From Acidobacteriota bacterium (lineage in GTDB: Bacteria; Acidobacteriota; Terriglobia; Acidiferrales; UBA7541): DNA of 64,000 nucleotides. Shown one piece after another: positions 33,200 to 41,762 of the stretch. Position 1 is the first letter of the stretch. The number at the start of each line of letters is the position of its first letter. Made by a program: the position numbers and the translations under genes. The notes under the pieces are model-generated. The model had not been told where the DNA came from. It searched no databases and was given only the letters and a program-made list of their open reading frames with translations. The stretch lies in the NCBI GenBank assembly GCA_013289835.1, contig JABCZG010000006.1, forward strand, positions 166,798-230,797. The letters are read 5' to 3'.

Positions 33200-35950
33200 C
33201 TAAAACGAATACCGGAACGAGAATGTGGCATTGCTCCCGTTAAAGTCCTGCGACTGAATCGTCGCGAGTCCGAAGGGGTTCGTGTTTCCTTCTTGGTTGA
33301 ACCCGTAATAATTCCAAGACATTTTGTAGGTGAGCCCTCGGGCTAGATCGATCGCAATCGTTACGTAGGGCCGCTGGTAGTTGAAATCGAGCGTTCCGGA
33401 CGGCGTAAGAGGGTTCAGGAAAATCGTGTTGCCGCGGACAAAGCTGCCGCCGTAACCCATGATCGCCGTCACCCGCTTCACGGGTTTCCAGATCACGGCG
33501 GCGTGCGCGAAATGATCTGTGCTGGCGTACGTCGAAAGCGCTCCAAGGGGCGAGGAGGCGCCCGCAATCGGGCACGCCGGCCCGGTCGGCAGCATCGGCA
33601 CGCCGGGGGGAAACGCAGAGGCTGTCACCGTAGCGGGAGGGGGCGTCGGGTTCGCCGAAGTTTGGGAATACGCAAAGCAAATCAACGATTGGCTATATAC
33701 GTCCCAGTAGTTGTATCCGAAATCCACGGACAAGCGCGGACTCGCGGTCAAGATCGTGGCGAAGCTATAAGAGCGGTCGTGTTCCAGATTGTCCACTGTC
33801 GCGACGTTGTCGCGATTCTCATGAATCTCAACCGCTCCATCCACAGTCGCCCACGGCCGCGGTTTGTAATTCGCATGAATCTTGTAGGACTGTACTTGCC
33901 GGGGATCGATCCGCGTAAAGGATTGGTCGTTGTAGCCGAACTCAAAATCGCTGGTGACGCGCAGCGCATCGATGGGGCGCGCAATGAAACCCAGCAACAG
34001 CGCTTGTTCGTTGATCGCGATGATATTGCGGGACGTGTCGTTCGTCGCTTCTGCGATTGGGTTTGCGGCCGAACCTTCAACAACTGCGCCGGCAAACGGA
34101 CCCGTTGTCAGCAGCGTGCACGCGGCAGGAAGTGTCGCCGGCGTCAATGGCGCACAATCGCCGCGCGCCGCGAGAAAATCATTCGCCGCCGTTCCAGCGG
34201 TCCCGCCTGGAAAGTAGTATTCCCCGGTATCAAAGGTCGCGACCATACTGGCGATCGTCCGGTTATTGTAAAGATAGCCGACGTGCGCGCTGTATCGCCG
34301 AGTGAAATCGTATTGCAGTTGAATCGTATTCGACTTAATGCTCTGCGCAAGGAATTGCGATGCGATCTCATTGGTTATATCGGCGGCGGAGCTTGTTGTG
34401 TGTTGCGGGCAAGTTGCCTGGTTATAGTGGCCGGCCGCTGTGCACGTTGCCGGTGTAAACACCCCGGGTGACAACAACAAACCGACAACACCAGGTGCTG
34501 GCGAAGGAGTTCCATACACAGCGGTTTCAGCCGTGTCCCACAAGCCGGGAATCCGCCAGTTGTCATAACGGAAGGTATCGAGGATCCGGAGCTTGTTCGT
34601 TATGGCATATACGCCCGTCCAATCCGCATTCACGGAGACGCGCTTCGCATCCGCTGGGCCGCCAGTCGTACTTCCGCGCTCGGCGGAGCGAGCCGTAAAT
34701 CCGTTCACTGTCTCAAGGAAGTCCGGGATCTTGTTGTTGCTGCTGCTGTAGCCTATCGAGCCGGACATCTCGAAATTCTGGAAATAATTCGATTGGAAGC
34801 GGAACCGCTCGGTAGGCATAAAGTTCCGCGGATTGCCAACCTGGCTATACGAAAGGTATCCATTGCAGGTGGGAGTGGCCGTATTGGTGGTACCCGCCAC
34901 GATCGGAGTGGCGCAGGGAAGCGCCTCGGCGGCTGTTTGCGTGCTCCAGATGTTTCCCAGGTCTACTGGTGTGCCCGCCGGCGTACCCTGCCCCGGGACA
35001 GTGCCAAGGATAAATCCGAAATTCCCCGGGTTGACGGCGGGGTTATCGAGCACGACGTTGTCCTGCTTGTAGTAACTCAGGAACTCGTCAAACGAGAGCG
35101 TCGTTCTAGGCAGGATCCGGAAATCGACCCCCGCGCGATAGGCGTTGGTTGTATAGCTGTACATTTCTTGAAAGGCCGAGATCGTCCCTCCGTCCGTGAC
35201 GAAGGATCCAGGCCCCTCATCGCGGTTCCTGGAATATCCCAGGCGGAAGCGCACCTTCGATGTCGGGAGCACCGTGAGATCATAGTCCTGCATGCGGCGC
35301 GTGAGATACAAGCTGTCGAGCGAATTGTTTTGCGCTACCGCGGGTTTCGAGCAATAGGCCGGAGCGCCCTGCGGGAATGCTGCCGTAGGTGGCCCCACGT
35401 AGCAGCCCGTCGTCAAGGATCCCGCCGGGTTCAACGCCGCCGGATTCAACGGGTTTGCGAACAGGTTGTAGTCCCAAAAGTTCTTGTCGCGGCGGAAGAG
35501 CAGCCGGAAGTCATACCACTTATTCTTTTCCACGTGCATGCGCGACACGTTGTTGGGATCGCCGCCATACCCGAAGTTGCTAAACGTCAGCGTGTCGAAA
35601 AAAAGTCCTTTGTGGTCGAGCGAACGCATCCTGAGGTCAAAATCGAACAGCCGCACCCCCGAACCGAGGTTCTCGAACGTGTTGTAGGTGTTCATGTTGC
35701 CGTTGATGTTGCTCGACCGGTAGCCGAACTCAATGGTCTGGTGGATGTTGTAGCCGCCCGAATCAACCCCCTTCGATTCTTCGGAGCTATCCTGAGCGCG
35801 AGCCGTCGGCGAAAAAACCACTACCGAAACCATCAGGACAAAAGGAATTGCGTTAATTCCCAGACGGGCTCTCATGGTTCTTCCACCTTTTCCCTCGGAA
35901 GCCTCATTCCCAGTTTGCTCGGCCCTCTCCATTGCCATTTCGGTGCTCAT
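33200..35950 (-). CDS. MtrB/PioB-like outer-membrane beta-barrel
   Basis: A long exported protein of 916 residues ending in FRYSF, the C-terminal aromatic signature of outer-membrane barrels. The interior alternates short amphipathic strands typical of a large barrel (FEFGYNDQSFTRID, VDFGYNYWDVYSQS, FQSNYFQNFEMSGSIGYS). It starts 8 bp after the decahaem cytochrome gene, the arrangement of MtrA-MtrB and PioA-PioB conduits in which the barrel sheathes the cytochrome. The AGGAG-preceded ATG at 35950 is used, but the signal peptide proper (IPFVLMVSVVVFSPTARA) begins near an ATG at 35875, which may be the real start. The CxxC of Shewanella MtrB is not seen. Confidence 0.75.
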   Translation of the reverse strand: MSTEMAMERAEQTGNEASEGKGGRTMRARLGINAIPFVLMVSVVVFSPTARAQDSSEESKGVDSGGYNIHQTIEFGYRSSNINGNMNTYNTFENLGSGVRLFDFDLRMRSLDHKGLFFDTLTFSNFGYGGDPNNVSRMHVEKNKWYDFRLLFRRDKNFWDYNLFANPLNPAALNPAGSLTTGCYVGPPTAAFPQGAPAYCSKPAVAQNNSLDSLYLTRRMQDYDLTVLPTSKVRFRLGYSRNRDEGPGSFVTDGGTISAFQEMYSYTTNAYRAGVDFRILPRTTLSFDEFLSYYKQDNVVLDNPAVNPGNFGFILGTVPGQGTPAGTPVDLGNIWSTQTAAEALPCATPIVAGTTNTATPTCNGYLSYSQVGNPRNFMPTERFRFQSNYFQNFEMSGSIGYSSSNNKIPDFLETVNGFTARSAERGSTTGGPADAKRVSVNADWTGVYAITNKLRILDTFRYDNWRIPGLWDTAETAVYGTPSPAPGVVGLLLSPGVFTPATCTAAGHYNQATCPQHTTSSAADITNEIASQFLAQSIKSNTIQLQYDFTRRYSAHVGYLYNNRTIASMVATFDTGEYYFPGGTAGTAANDFLAARGDCAPLTPATLPAACTLLTTGPFAGAVVEGSAANPIAEATNDTSRNIIAINEQALLLGFIARPIDALRVTSDFEFGYNDQSFTRIDPRQVQSYKIHANYKPRPWATVDGAVEIHENRDNVATVDNLEHDRSYSFATILTASPRLSVDFGYNYWDVYSQSLICFAYSQTSANPTPPPATVTASAFPPGVPMLPTGPACPIAGASSPLGALSTYASTDHFAHAAVIWKPVKRVTAIMGYGGSFVRGNTIFLNPLTPSGTLDFNYQRPYVTIAIDLARGLTYKMSWNYYGFNQEGNTNPFGLATIQSQDFNGSNATFSFRYSF

Positions 35951-35958
35951 AGCGGCTC

Positions 35959-36924
35959 CTATTTGAAGAACGTCGCATCGAAGTTGGAGCCGTGAATCTG
36001 TGAGTGACACAACACGCAAGACTGGAAGAAGCTTGCCTGGTTATGGAACGAAGGAGCCCCCGGCGCCCCACTAAAGCTGGACGTCGTGTGACACTGCAGG
36101 CAAAGCAGGTTGACGTTACTCAGTTTCATCATGTGCGGATTCGGCCCGCCGTGCGTCACGTGGCAGGACTGGCATCCGTCCACCTTCACTGCCTGATGCT
36201 CGAAAACAAACGGCCCCTGCTTGTCCGTGTGGCACTTGAAGCAGATCGCATCCTGAGTCGAGGACATCCGCACCTGCTTCGGACCCGCCGTGCCATGCAC
36301 GTTATGGCAATCGCTGCACTGCACCAGCCCCTCATTCACCCGGTGATGGAACGGCATGTCGAACTGGGCTTTTTGCTGCAGATGGCATCCGTAACAAAGC
36401 TCGGGCTGGGACTTCACCAGCAAAAACTCCGATTCCTTTGCGTGATGCGGTGAATGGCAGGAGATGCAACTGACGTCATTCCTCGTGTGCTCCGAGTTCA
36501 GGGCGTTCATGTGCTGCGGGCCACCGGCATGGCAGTCCAGGCAGCGCGCGTTAATCTCCTGCGAGGAGGCATTCTTGAAGGTGAATATCTTTGTCTTGTC
36601 CCCGCCGCCATCGACGTGCGCTTTGCCCGGACCATGGCAAGCTTCGCAGCCATGCCATTCCGGCCCTCTCTTGGTATCCAGCATCGTTACGTAGTGCGGT
36701 GAGTCTTCGTAGCTCTTAAAGAAGCCCTTCGAGGGCATGTCTTCATGGCAGGTCTTGCAGGTTTCAGCTCCCACATAGAGCGACGGATCCGTCGGCCGTA
36801 CGTATTTCTTGTCCTGGTCCGCGGGCTTGGCCTTGTCTGCGGCGGGCACGCCTGTCACGGCCACCAAACCTAGCAGTGCAAGAGTCGAGAGGAGCCGGCA
36901 TTTGCTAATGCTTGAGCTTCGCAT
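35959..36924 (-). CDS. DmsE/MtrA-family decahaem c-type cytochrome
   Basis: The 321-residue protein has a signal peptide and exactly ten CxxCH sites: CKTCH, CEACH, CLDCH, CISCH, CYGCH, CSDCH, CFKCH, CQSCH, CLQCH and CVLCH. Haem spacing and length match MtrA/DmsE, which form an electron wire inside an MtrB-type barrel. The ATG at 36924 is preferred over an in-frame TTG at 36951 because the signal sequence starts there and a GAGGGGG tract precedes it. It is the first gene of the minus-strand cytochrome run, so the promoter should lie at 36930-37150. Confidence 0.95.
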   Translation of the reverse strand: MRSSSISKCRLLSTLALLGLVAVTGVPAADKAKPADQDKKYVRPTDPSLYVGAETCKTCHEDMPSKGFFKSYEDSPHYVTMLDTKRGPEWHGCEACHGPGKAHVDGGGDKTKIFTFKNASSQEINARCLDCHAGGPQHMNALNSEHTRNDVSCISCHSPHHAKESEFLLVKSQPELCYGCHLQQKAQFDMPFHHRVNEGLVQCSDCHNVHGTAGPKQVRMSSTQDAICFKCHTDKQGPFVFEHQAVKVDGCQSCHVTHGGPNPHMMKLSNVNLLCLQCHTTSSFSGAPGAPSFHNQASFFQSCVLCHSQIHGSNFDATFFK

Positions 36925-37354
36925 GGACAGTTTCCCCCTCACCCTAGCCAATCAACGATGTCGAGCAATCCGTAGCCTCGATCGAGTTGGGCAAGATTTT
37001 CCTAGCTAACAGATTTATAGAATGTTCAATAGTGCACACCTGTTCCTGAAGGTCACTCATAGCCGGCCAGACAATCATCACGAGGCTTCGAGGTTGGTGG
37101 GCGACGAGTACTTTGGAATACATGTGAATGGCATGGGCTATCTCTGGATCATCCGATTCGATCGAATACAACCTGCGGCGCACTTCCCCGATTAACTTGG
37201 TCCGGATCCGGGTGGATAATTCCCTTGCAATCTTTGACCTGCGTCACATCTGGACGTGACGAGTGCGCACGTTGCGTGGAATTGCCCCAAGCCCTCTGGG
37301 AGCCCCTTGCCACCGCGTCTTGGTGTGCGACCGGTGCGAAACCTTGCGGATTCG
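36925..37354. other. 430-bp spacer upstream of the cytochrome run
   Basis: It contains a minus-strand frame of about 79 codons (36944-37183) with plausible amino-acid composition but no ribosome binding site or known domain. It is not called as a gene. The promoter for the cytochrome operon is expected here; no clear sigma-70 pair was found. Confidence 0.4.
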
Positions 37355-37381
37355 AGGCCTGTAGCTCAGTTGGTTAGAGGG
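37355..37381 (+). pseudogene. 5' fragment of a tRNA gene
   Basis: AGGCCTGTAGCTCAGTTGG and the following TTAGAGG repeat the first ~26 bases of the intact tRNA-Val 140 bp away, with flanking GGATTC also shared. The rest of the tRNA is missing. It looks like a scar of an earlier insertion or duplication at this tRNA. Confidence 0.75.
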
Positions 37382-37494
37382 GATCGGCTAGTCCGGCATA
37401 GATCTCGAACCTCGGAGTGTTTTCTTCGGTCAAAGTTTGAAAGGTTGGGTCCTTCCGATTTGTCTCGCCAGTCGTGCTAAACTTTATGGATTCT

Positions 37495-37571
37495 AGGCCC
37501 GTAGCTCAGTTGGTTAGAGCGCTACCTTGACACGGTAGAGGTCTGGGGTTCGAGTCCCCACGGGCCTACCA
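37495..37571 (+). tRNA. tRNA-Val (anticodon GAC)
   Basis: A complete cloverleaf: acceptor AGGCCCG/CGGGCCT, D arm GCTC/GAGC, anticodon stem CTACC/GGTAG with loop TTGACAC (GAC at 37529-37531), T arm TGGGG-TTCGAGT-CCCCA, discriminator A and an encoded CCA. The integrase gene on the other strand ends inside its anticodon stem, so this tRNA is the probable attachment site. Confidence 0.97.
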
Positions 37572-38808
37572 TATTTTCAATAACTTCCGGCGCCGGTATC
37601 CTCATCACATCCTGTTTTGTGTCGTTGTTTGTGTCGTAACTAGAGGTGTTGCTTCCCTTGCGTCCATCGCCAATTGGTTTCGCCGAGAGTGCCAACACAG
37701 CTTGCCGACGCGCTTCAGTCCTCACATGCGAATAGCGGGCGAGCATCTTTTGGCTGACATGCCCAGCAATAGCCATGATCGTTTGGTCAGACACTTGGGA
37801 TTCTGCGAGCTCCGTGATCGCGTGGTGTCTCAGATCGTGGAAACGCAACCCATCCAGGGGGCTTCTAATGCCGCGTATGTCGGCCCTACATTCCCGATTG
37901 ATGCAAGTCTCTCCCGGCCCCTGTGACTTGCTGCAGGTAGGACACCGAATCACCCTGGTCAGACTGCGCCAGGCCGTTCTAAAACTCTGTTGGTTCCGCG
38001 TAGGATCCAAGTGGCCGTGCTCGCACGAAGGGAAAACGTAGTGCTGCGGCTCGATCCCGTTGAAACCCTTGGCACGTTCTCGCAGGCGCACAACCATTTC
38101 GTAAGCTTCGTCATTCATCGGAATCAATCGCTGTCCCGCCTCCGTCTTGCTTGCGCGAACCAAAATTGACCGGCTGAGGAAGTCAACGTCCCGCCATTGC
38201 AATAGTTTGATCTCACACCCGCGCATAGTGGTACAGAGCGCCAAAGACATAGCAGCTTGAGCACGTTGCCACTCTTCATTCTGTCCGGCGGTGTGCAACA
38301 GCCTTAGTTTTTCGTCATAGGTAAGCGCTCTTCCAATTGAGCGCGGCTCTTTCAGCGGGCGAATATCAGCGCCGACCAAATGCCAGCGCTTTGCCCGCTT
38401 CAACATGCGCCGGATGACTCCCACTTCCATATTGATGACTGCCGGACCCGCTCCGGCGTCACTTCGCCATTCCCTGAACCGCAAGACATCCTCTGGAGTA
38501 ATCTTGGAGAGACATTTCTGCCGGAAGAACTCGCGGGGTTTGACCAAGAGCTGCCGCTCCTTTTTCTGACTGGATTCACGTAACTCCAGTTTTCGGCCGC
38601 TGAAATAACTTTCGGCAGCTTGAGCAAAAGCGAGCTTGCCGAAGCCTTTGTCCGAAGCGTTGAGGATGCCCTGAGTCGCTTGCGCGATGAGCATCTTTTC
38701 CTTCGATTGAGCTTCCCGCCAGTCGCCAGTCTCAAGGGATTGCCGGTAACGGACTCCGTCAACGAAGAAATGTGCGTGCCACGTTTTACCGCGCTTAACG
38801 AGGGCCAT
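37522..38808 (-). CDS. Tyrosine-type site-specific integrase
   Basis: A 428-residue phage-type integrase with an N-terminal arm-binding region (GKTWHAHFFVDGVRYRQSLE), a core-binding domain and a catalytic domain. Catalytic residues: Arg in TTMRGCEIKLLQW, HDLRHHA, AGHVS and the nucleophile Tyr in ARYSHV. Between the Arg and HxxR blocks is an unusual insertion with two Cys pairs (CPTCSKSQGPGETCINREC) that could bind zinc. The last codons (VGPWGLEPQTSTVSR) are encoded by the tRNA-Val gene in antisense, typical of integrases whose gene abuts attL. The ATG has AAGGAGAGAGA upstream. Confidence 0.95.
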   Translation of the reverse strand: MALVKRGKTWHAHFFVDGVRYRQSLETGDWREAQSKEKMLIAQATQGILNASDKGFGKLAFAQAAESYFSGRKLELRESSQKKERQLLVKPREFFRQKCLSKITPEDVLRFREWRSDAGAGPAVINMEVGVIRRMLKRAKRWHLVGADIRPLKEPRSIGRALTYDEKLRLLHTAGQNEEWQRAQAAMSLALCTTMRGCEIKLLQWRDVDFLSRSILVRASKTEAGQRLIPMNDEAYEMVVRLRERAKGFNGIEPQHYVFPSCEHGHLDPTRNQQSFRTAWRSLTRVIRCPTCSKSQGPGETCINRECRADIRGIRSPLDGLRFHDLRHHAITELAESQVSDQTIMAIAGHVSQKMLARYSHVRTEARRQAVLALSAKPIGDGRKGSNTSSYDTNNDTKQDVMRIPAPEVIENMVGPWGLEPQTSTVSR

Positions 38809-38844
38809 TCTCTCTCCTTGTCGGGTTGAAACCCTGTCCCGATT

Positions 38845-39375
38845 TCAAAGCTGTCTATAGCGCGCTCGGCGCCTGACCTTAAATACTTCGGACGTTTGAT
38901 AATCTCGAATCCTGCATTCTTCCTGGCAGAAACGACGGTGATTGTAGTTTGCATAAAACCAGCGCTTACAACGCTCGCAAATTCGCACCCTGCCAAGAAG
39001 ACCGCGATTCCCCAGCCTGACGATCGCCATGATTGCCATAGCGATAAGATCCCCGGCATTCGAATGCCAGCCGAACCACCATGCGGGCTCTGCGAATGTC
39101 TTGGTACCGCTCAATGTTGGGACCACCTGCTTAGTCTCGACCCAGAGCTTGTAGCGGGACAATTCCTTGTCAATATGCGCCACGAGCTTGTCATCTCTTC
39201 TACCCGCAAGAAACAACTGGGCACTATTGTTCATGTCTTCAATCAAATGTCCGATCCTTGCCCTCATTAAGGCTTCCTTGCGATATTCGGGGCGATCGCC
39301 ATTCAGCCACGTAGTTAATTCCGCGGCCTCTGCTTGACCGAGAAACGCATTCTTTCGTTTTCGCTTAATTGTCAT
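38845..39375 (-). CDS. CGNR-type zinc-finger protein
   Basis: A 176-residue protein whose C-terminus carries RICERCKRWFYANYNHRRFCQEECR, a four-Cys treble-clef resembling the CGNR zinc finger thought to bind DNA. The N-terminal 110 residues are mostly helical and unrecognised. It sits directly behind the integrase on the same strand and is divergent from the excisionase-like genes. A role in controlling integration or element genes is plausible but unproven. Confidence 0.65.
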   Translation of the reverse strand: MTIKRKRKNAFLGQAEAAELTTWLNGDRPEYRKEALMRARIGHLIEDMNNSAQLFLAGRRDDKLVAHIDKELSRYKLWVETKQVVPTLSGTKTFAEPAWWFGWHSNAGDLIAMAIMAIVRLGNRGLLGRVRICERCKRWFYANYNHRRFCQEECRIRDYQTSEVFKVRRRARYRQL

Positions 39376-39468
39376 CGTCTACTGCCTTTTAGCATTTGGC
39401 ATATCTTAGTTACCATGGACACTAGCACAACAACAATTGACAATTCAAGAGCGTGCAAGGAGGAAATC

Positions 39469-39663
39469 ATGTTGCGACGCAACGAGACAGTCGGGACGAG
39501 AGAAGCGGCCAAATTGCTTGGGGTGACTATCAAATATGTTTACGACCTTCTATGGGCTGGAAAGCTCTCGGCTCAGAAGATCGGCAAGACTTGGCAAATC
39601 TCAGTCAGGGAGCTTCATGACAGAAAGAAAAAGGCAGCTCACAATGCAAGCTCAAATACCTAA
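39469..39663 (+). CDS. Excisionase-like helix-turn-helix protein
   Basis: A 64-residue HTH_17/MerR-like DNA-binding protein: ETVGTREAAKLLGVTIKYVY, then DLLWAGKLSAQKIGKTWQIS. The ATG at 39469 has a near-ideal AAGGAGG 5 bp upstream, which rejects the longer open frame. Such proteins act as recombination directionality factors or small regulators in integrative elements. The downstream HTH gene overlaps its end by 47 bp. Confidence 0.8.
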   Translation: MLRRNETVGTREAAKLLGVTIKYVYDLLWAGKLSAQKIGKTWQISVRELHDRKKKAAHNASSNT

Positions 39664-39820
39664 TCTGCTGACGCTAACTGCTGTGGCAACAGCGTTAGCG
39701 GTCAGCCCACACACTGTCAGGTCCTGGGTCCGCAAGGGCAAACTTCGTCCTCTAAGAGTCTGTCGAAAGTTGCTTTTTCACCCTGATGAAGTAGCTCGGT
39801 TTCTAGATGAGGCAAGGTGA
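39617..39820 (+). CDS. Second excisionase-like helix-turn-helix protein
   Basis: A 67-residue protein with the same fold (LLTLTAVATALAVSPHTVRS, WVRKGKLRPLRVCRKLLFHPDEVARFL). The start at 39617 has GGGAG 4-5 bp upstream and lies inside the preceding HTH gene; an internal ATG at 39644 is possible. Two overlapping excisionase-like genes in tandem suggest one controls excision and the other replication or transcription of the element. Confidence 0.75.
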   Translation: MTERKRQLTMQAQIPNLLTLTAVATALAVSPHTVRSWVRKGKLRPLRVCRKLLFHPDEVARFLDEAR

Positions 39821-39902
39821 ATATCGCTATCCGCGAGTGTGCCGAGATCCTCGGGAGCAAGACGGGTAATCCGCGGAGCGGAGAAAACAGCGGGCGGAGA
39901 CG

Positions 39903-41408
39903 ATGAGCCGCGAAACAGAAACCAATGCTGCCAACCTCGCCCTCCTATTTGATAAGTACATTGGAAAACATCGAGGGCGCTACCTTCGCGGCGAAGACGG
40001 CAACCTGAGCATAGTGGTTGGAGGACGACGTATCCTCCTAAACTTTGATCGCGAAAACACACCGCTCGCAGAACTCATGATTGCGGCGTGCAAATCGGGC
40101 ACGCTTTCGCAAGCAGCGCAGGGAGCGATTCAGCGGATCCGCGTTGTCGCATCGCAGAAAGCGGCACGCATGAAGTCGCGCAGCTTTTCGTTCATAGACG
40201 GCGATTGTCAGCGCCTCTATATCCCGCTCGCGGACCAAGCTGGAAAAGTTCTCCGCATTGCAGGGGATCGCGCGGAGGCACTCGGTAACGGAACTGATGA
40301 ACTTTGGGTCGAGCATCCTCTGGGGGATGGCCTTAATTACAAGCACAGTGATCCGAGCGAGGGACTCGAAGCATTCGAGCGATTACTGGTTAACACGCAG
40401 GCAAGTATTCGACCGGAGATGCGCTGGCTAGTGGCGATGCAGTTGGGGCTCTTCCCTTATTTGCGAGACCTGTGCTCATCACGATTTCTGTTGCAACTCC
40501 AAGGGCCGAGCCAGACCGGAGGCAAAACGACGGGCGCACAGAGATTCACGCTGCTGCATGGCCTCGGTAGCGTAAAGGGAGACTTCAGCGTCGCGGCGCT
40601 CCAAAATGAAGGCGACATTGGATTGCTTGTTCTCGACAACAAGGAGCAAGCCAACTTCACGCAACCGCTGACCGACTTCTGTCTATTCCTTGCGACGGGC
40701 GCAGAACACGGCAGGTCAAGCAAAGATGGCGTTGTCCGCGTCAGACGGAGCCGTCCGGTGTGTGCTCTGACGACGATCGAGGGCGTGGCAAAACAGGAGC
40801 TCCAAAACCGCGCCGTTACAGTGGACTATCGCATTTGCGGTCAAGCTATTGGTCGAACGGACATAGAGCGGGAGATCAAGCACAGGCGACATGAAATGTT
40901 GTCAGCACTGGTGCCAGTGTTCCAGTGTTTCTTGAAGACCAGAGGTGGGAGAAGCACACCGCTGGCGCTGCCGAACTTCCAGGAGAACTTCGAGTGCATC
41001 GCGGACCTTCTGCGTTCGTTCGCAGCAGTCGCCGGAAAGCAACCGGCATGGGCCGAAGAGATCATCGCGGGATGGGAAGTGTCCATCAAAGGACGCGAGA
41101 TTGAGGAAAGTGAACTGGAACATCCGATCTGCCGCGCTGTGGAAGAGGGCATGTTGGGTGACTCCCCAATCGAGTCCTACGATGGGAGGCCAGGCGAGTT
41201 GTATGTCACTTCATCGGGGGCGCTGCTGACTGCGCTTCAGAAACTCTCGGTGCGAGAACGATCGTTGCCCACCTCTCCCGAAGGATTGGGCCGCAGACTT
41301 CGCAGTCAGCGATTTGGCGCGTTCGAAGTTGTAGATGACCCCAGCGTCCCGGCGCTAAGGCGCAAGGGCAGGTTCCGGCCGATCGGACTGTTCTTTCCCG
41401 AGGAATGA
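39903..41408 (+). CDS. P-loop ATPase, putative element replication protein
   Basis: The 501-residue protein has a Walker A motif GPSQTGGKTT at about 200-209 and a probable Walker B in IGLLVLDNKEQ. An N-terminal ~190-residue region precedes it and a C-terminal ~120-residue region follows. The layout resembles the superfamily 3/D5-like helicases of satellite phages and integrative elements, which follow a primase-like part. No primase motif was recognised, so this is inference. It is in line with the HTH pair, and a cluster of short iterons starts 5 bp after its stop codon, strengthening a role in replication initiation. Confidence 0.6.
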   Translation: MSRETETNAANLALLFDKYIGKHRGRYLRGEDGNLSIVVGGRRILLNFDRENTPLAELMIAACKSGTLSQAAQGAIQRIRVVASQKAARMKSRSFSFIDGDCQRLYIPLADQAGKVLRIAGDRAEALGNGTDELWVEHPLGDGLNYKHSDPSEGLEAFERLLVNTQASIRPEMRWLVAMQLGLFPYLRDLCSSRFLLQLQGPSQTGGKTTGAQRFTLLHGLGSVKGDFSVAALQNEGDIGLLVLDNKEQANFTQPLTDFCLFLATGAEHGRSSKDGVVRVRRSRPVCALTTIEGVAKQELQNRAVTVDYRICGQAIGRTDIEREIKHRRHEMLSALVPVFQCFLKTRGGRSTPLALPNFQENFECIADLLRSFAAVAGKQPAWAEEIIAGWEVSIKGREIEESELEHPICRAVEEGMLGDSPIESYDGRPGELYVTSSGALLTALQKLSVRERSLPTSPEGLGRRLRSQRFGAFEVVDDPSVPALRRKGRFRPIGLFFPEE

Positions 41409-41412
41409 GACG

Positions 41413-41632
41413 TGACAGCAATGACAGACAGTGACAGGCCGATTCTGGCCACCTGTCACCGCCTAACTTGCTGACAAGACGGCACATGGCCATGATGATG
41501 ACAGATATGACAGATTTATTTATTTACCACGCGTGAGGCTGCATCAGTCTCCGTTTCTCTCGTGGGAAAAACTGTCACGACTGTCATCGGACGATCCAAG
41601 TCTAGCAAGCTCAACGCTCTGCGCGATGACAG
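41413..41632. repeat. TGACAG iteron cluster, candidate replication origin
   Basis: There are nine exact TGACAG hexamers: direct at 41413, 41422, 41432, 41499, 41508 and 41627; inverted (CTGTCA) at 41453, 41572 and 41581. TGACAA lies at 41472. Neighbouring copies are spaced 9-10 bp, one helical turn. An AT-rich stretch (ATTTATTTATTTA, 41514-41526) lies inside the cluster and could be the melting site. No gene is present in 41409-41762. Confidence 0.7.
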
Positions 41633-41762
41633 TTCAGCAAGAACGCAGACTCAGAATCACCGCAACCCATGGAAAAAATGGGCGTCCCACGCCCGCTGGT
41701 CCAATGATGTACCGATTAGCAGGAACACGCCGCGCTCATCACGATAGATAGGCTCAAGCCGG

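Noticed and set aside
34793..35995. 400-codon plus-strand frame opposite the barrel gene
   Set aside because: Composition of a shadow frame, no ribosome binding site; the minus strand has a signal peptide and barrel strands.
36944..37183. 79-codon minus-strand frame upstream of the decahaem gene
   Set aside because: Amino-acid composition is plausible, but there is no ribosome binding site, no ATG and no recognisable family.
41413..41632. TGACAG cluster considered as a CRISPR array
   Set aside because: Repeat is only 6 bp, occurs in both orientations and spacing is 3-4 bp within groups; no spacers of CRISPR length and no cas genes.
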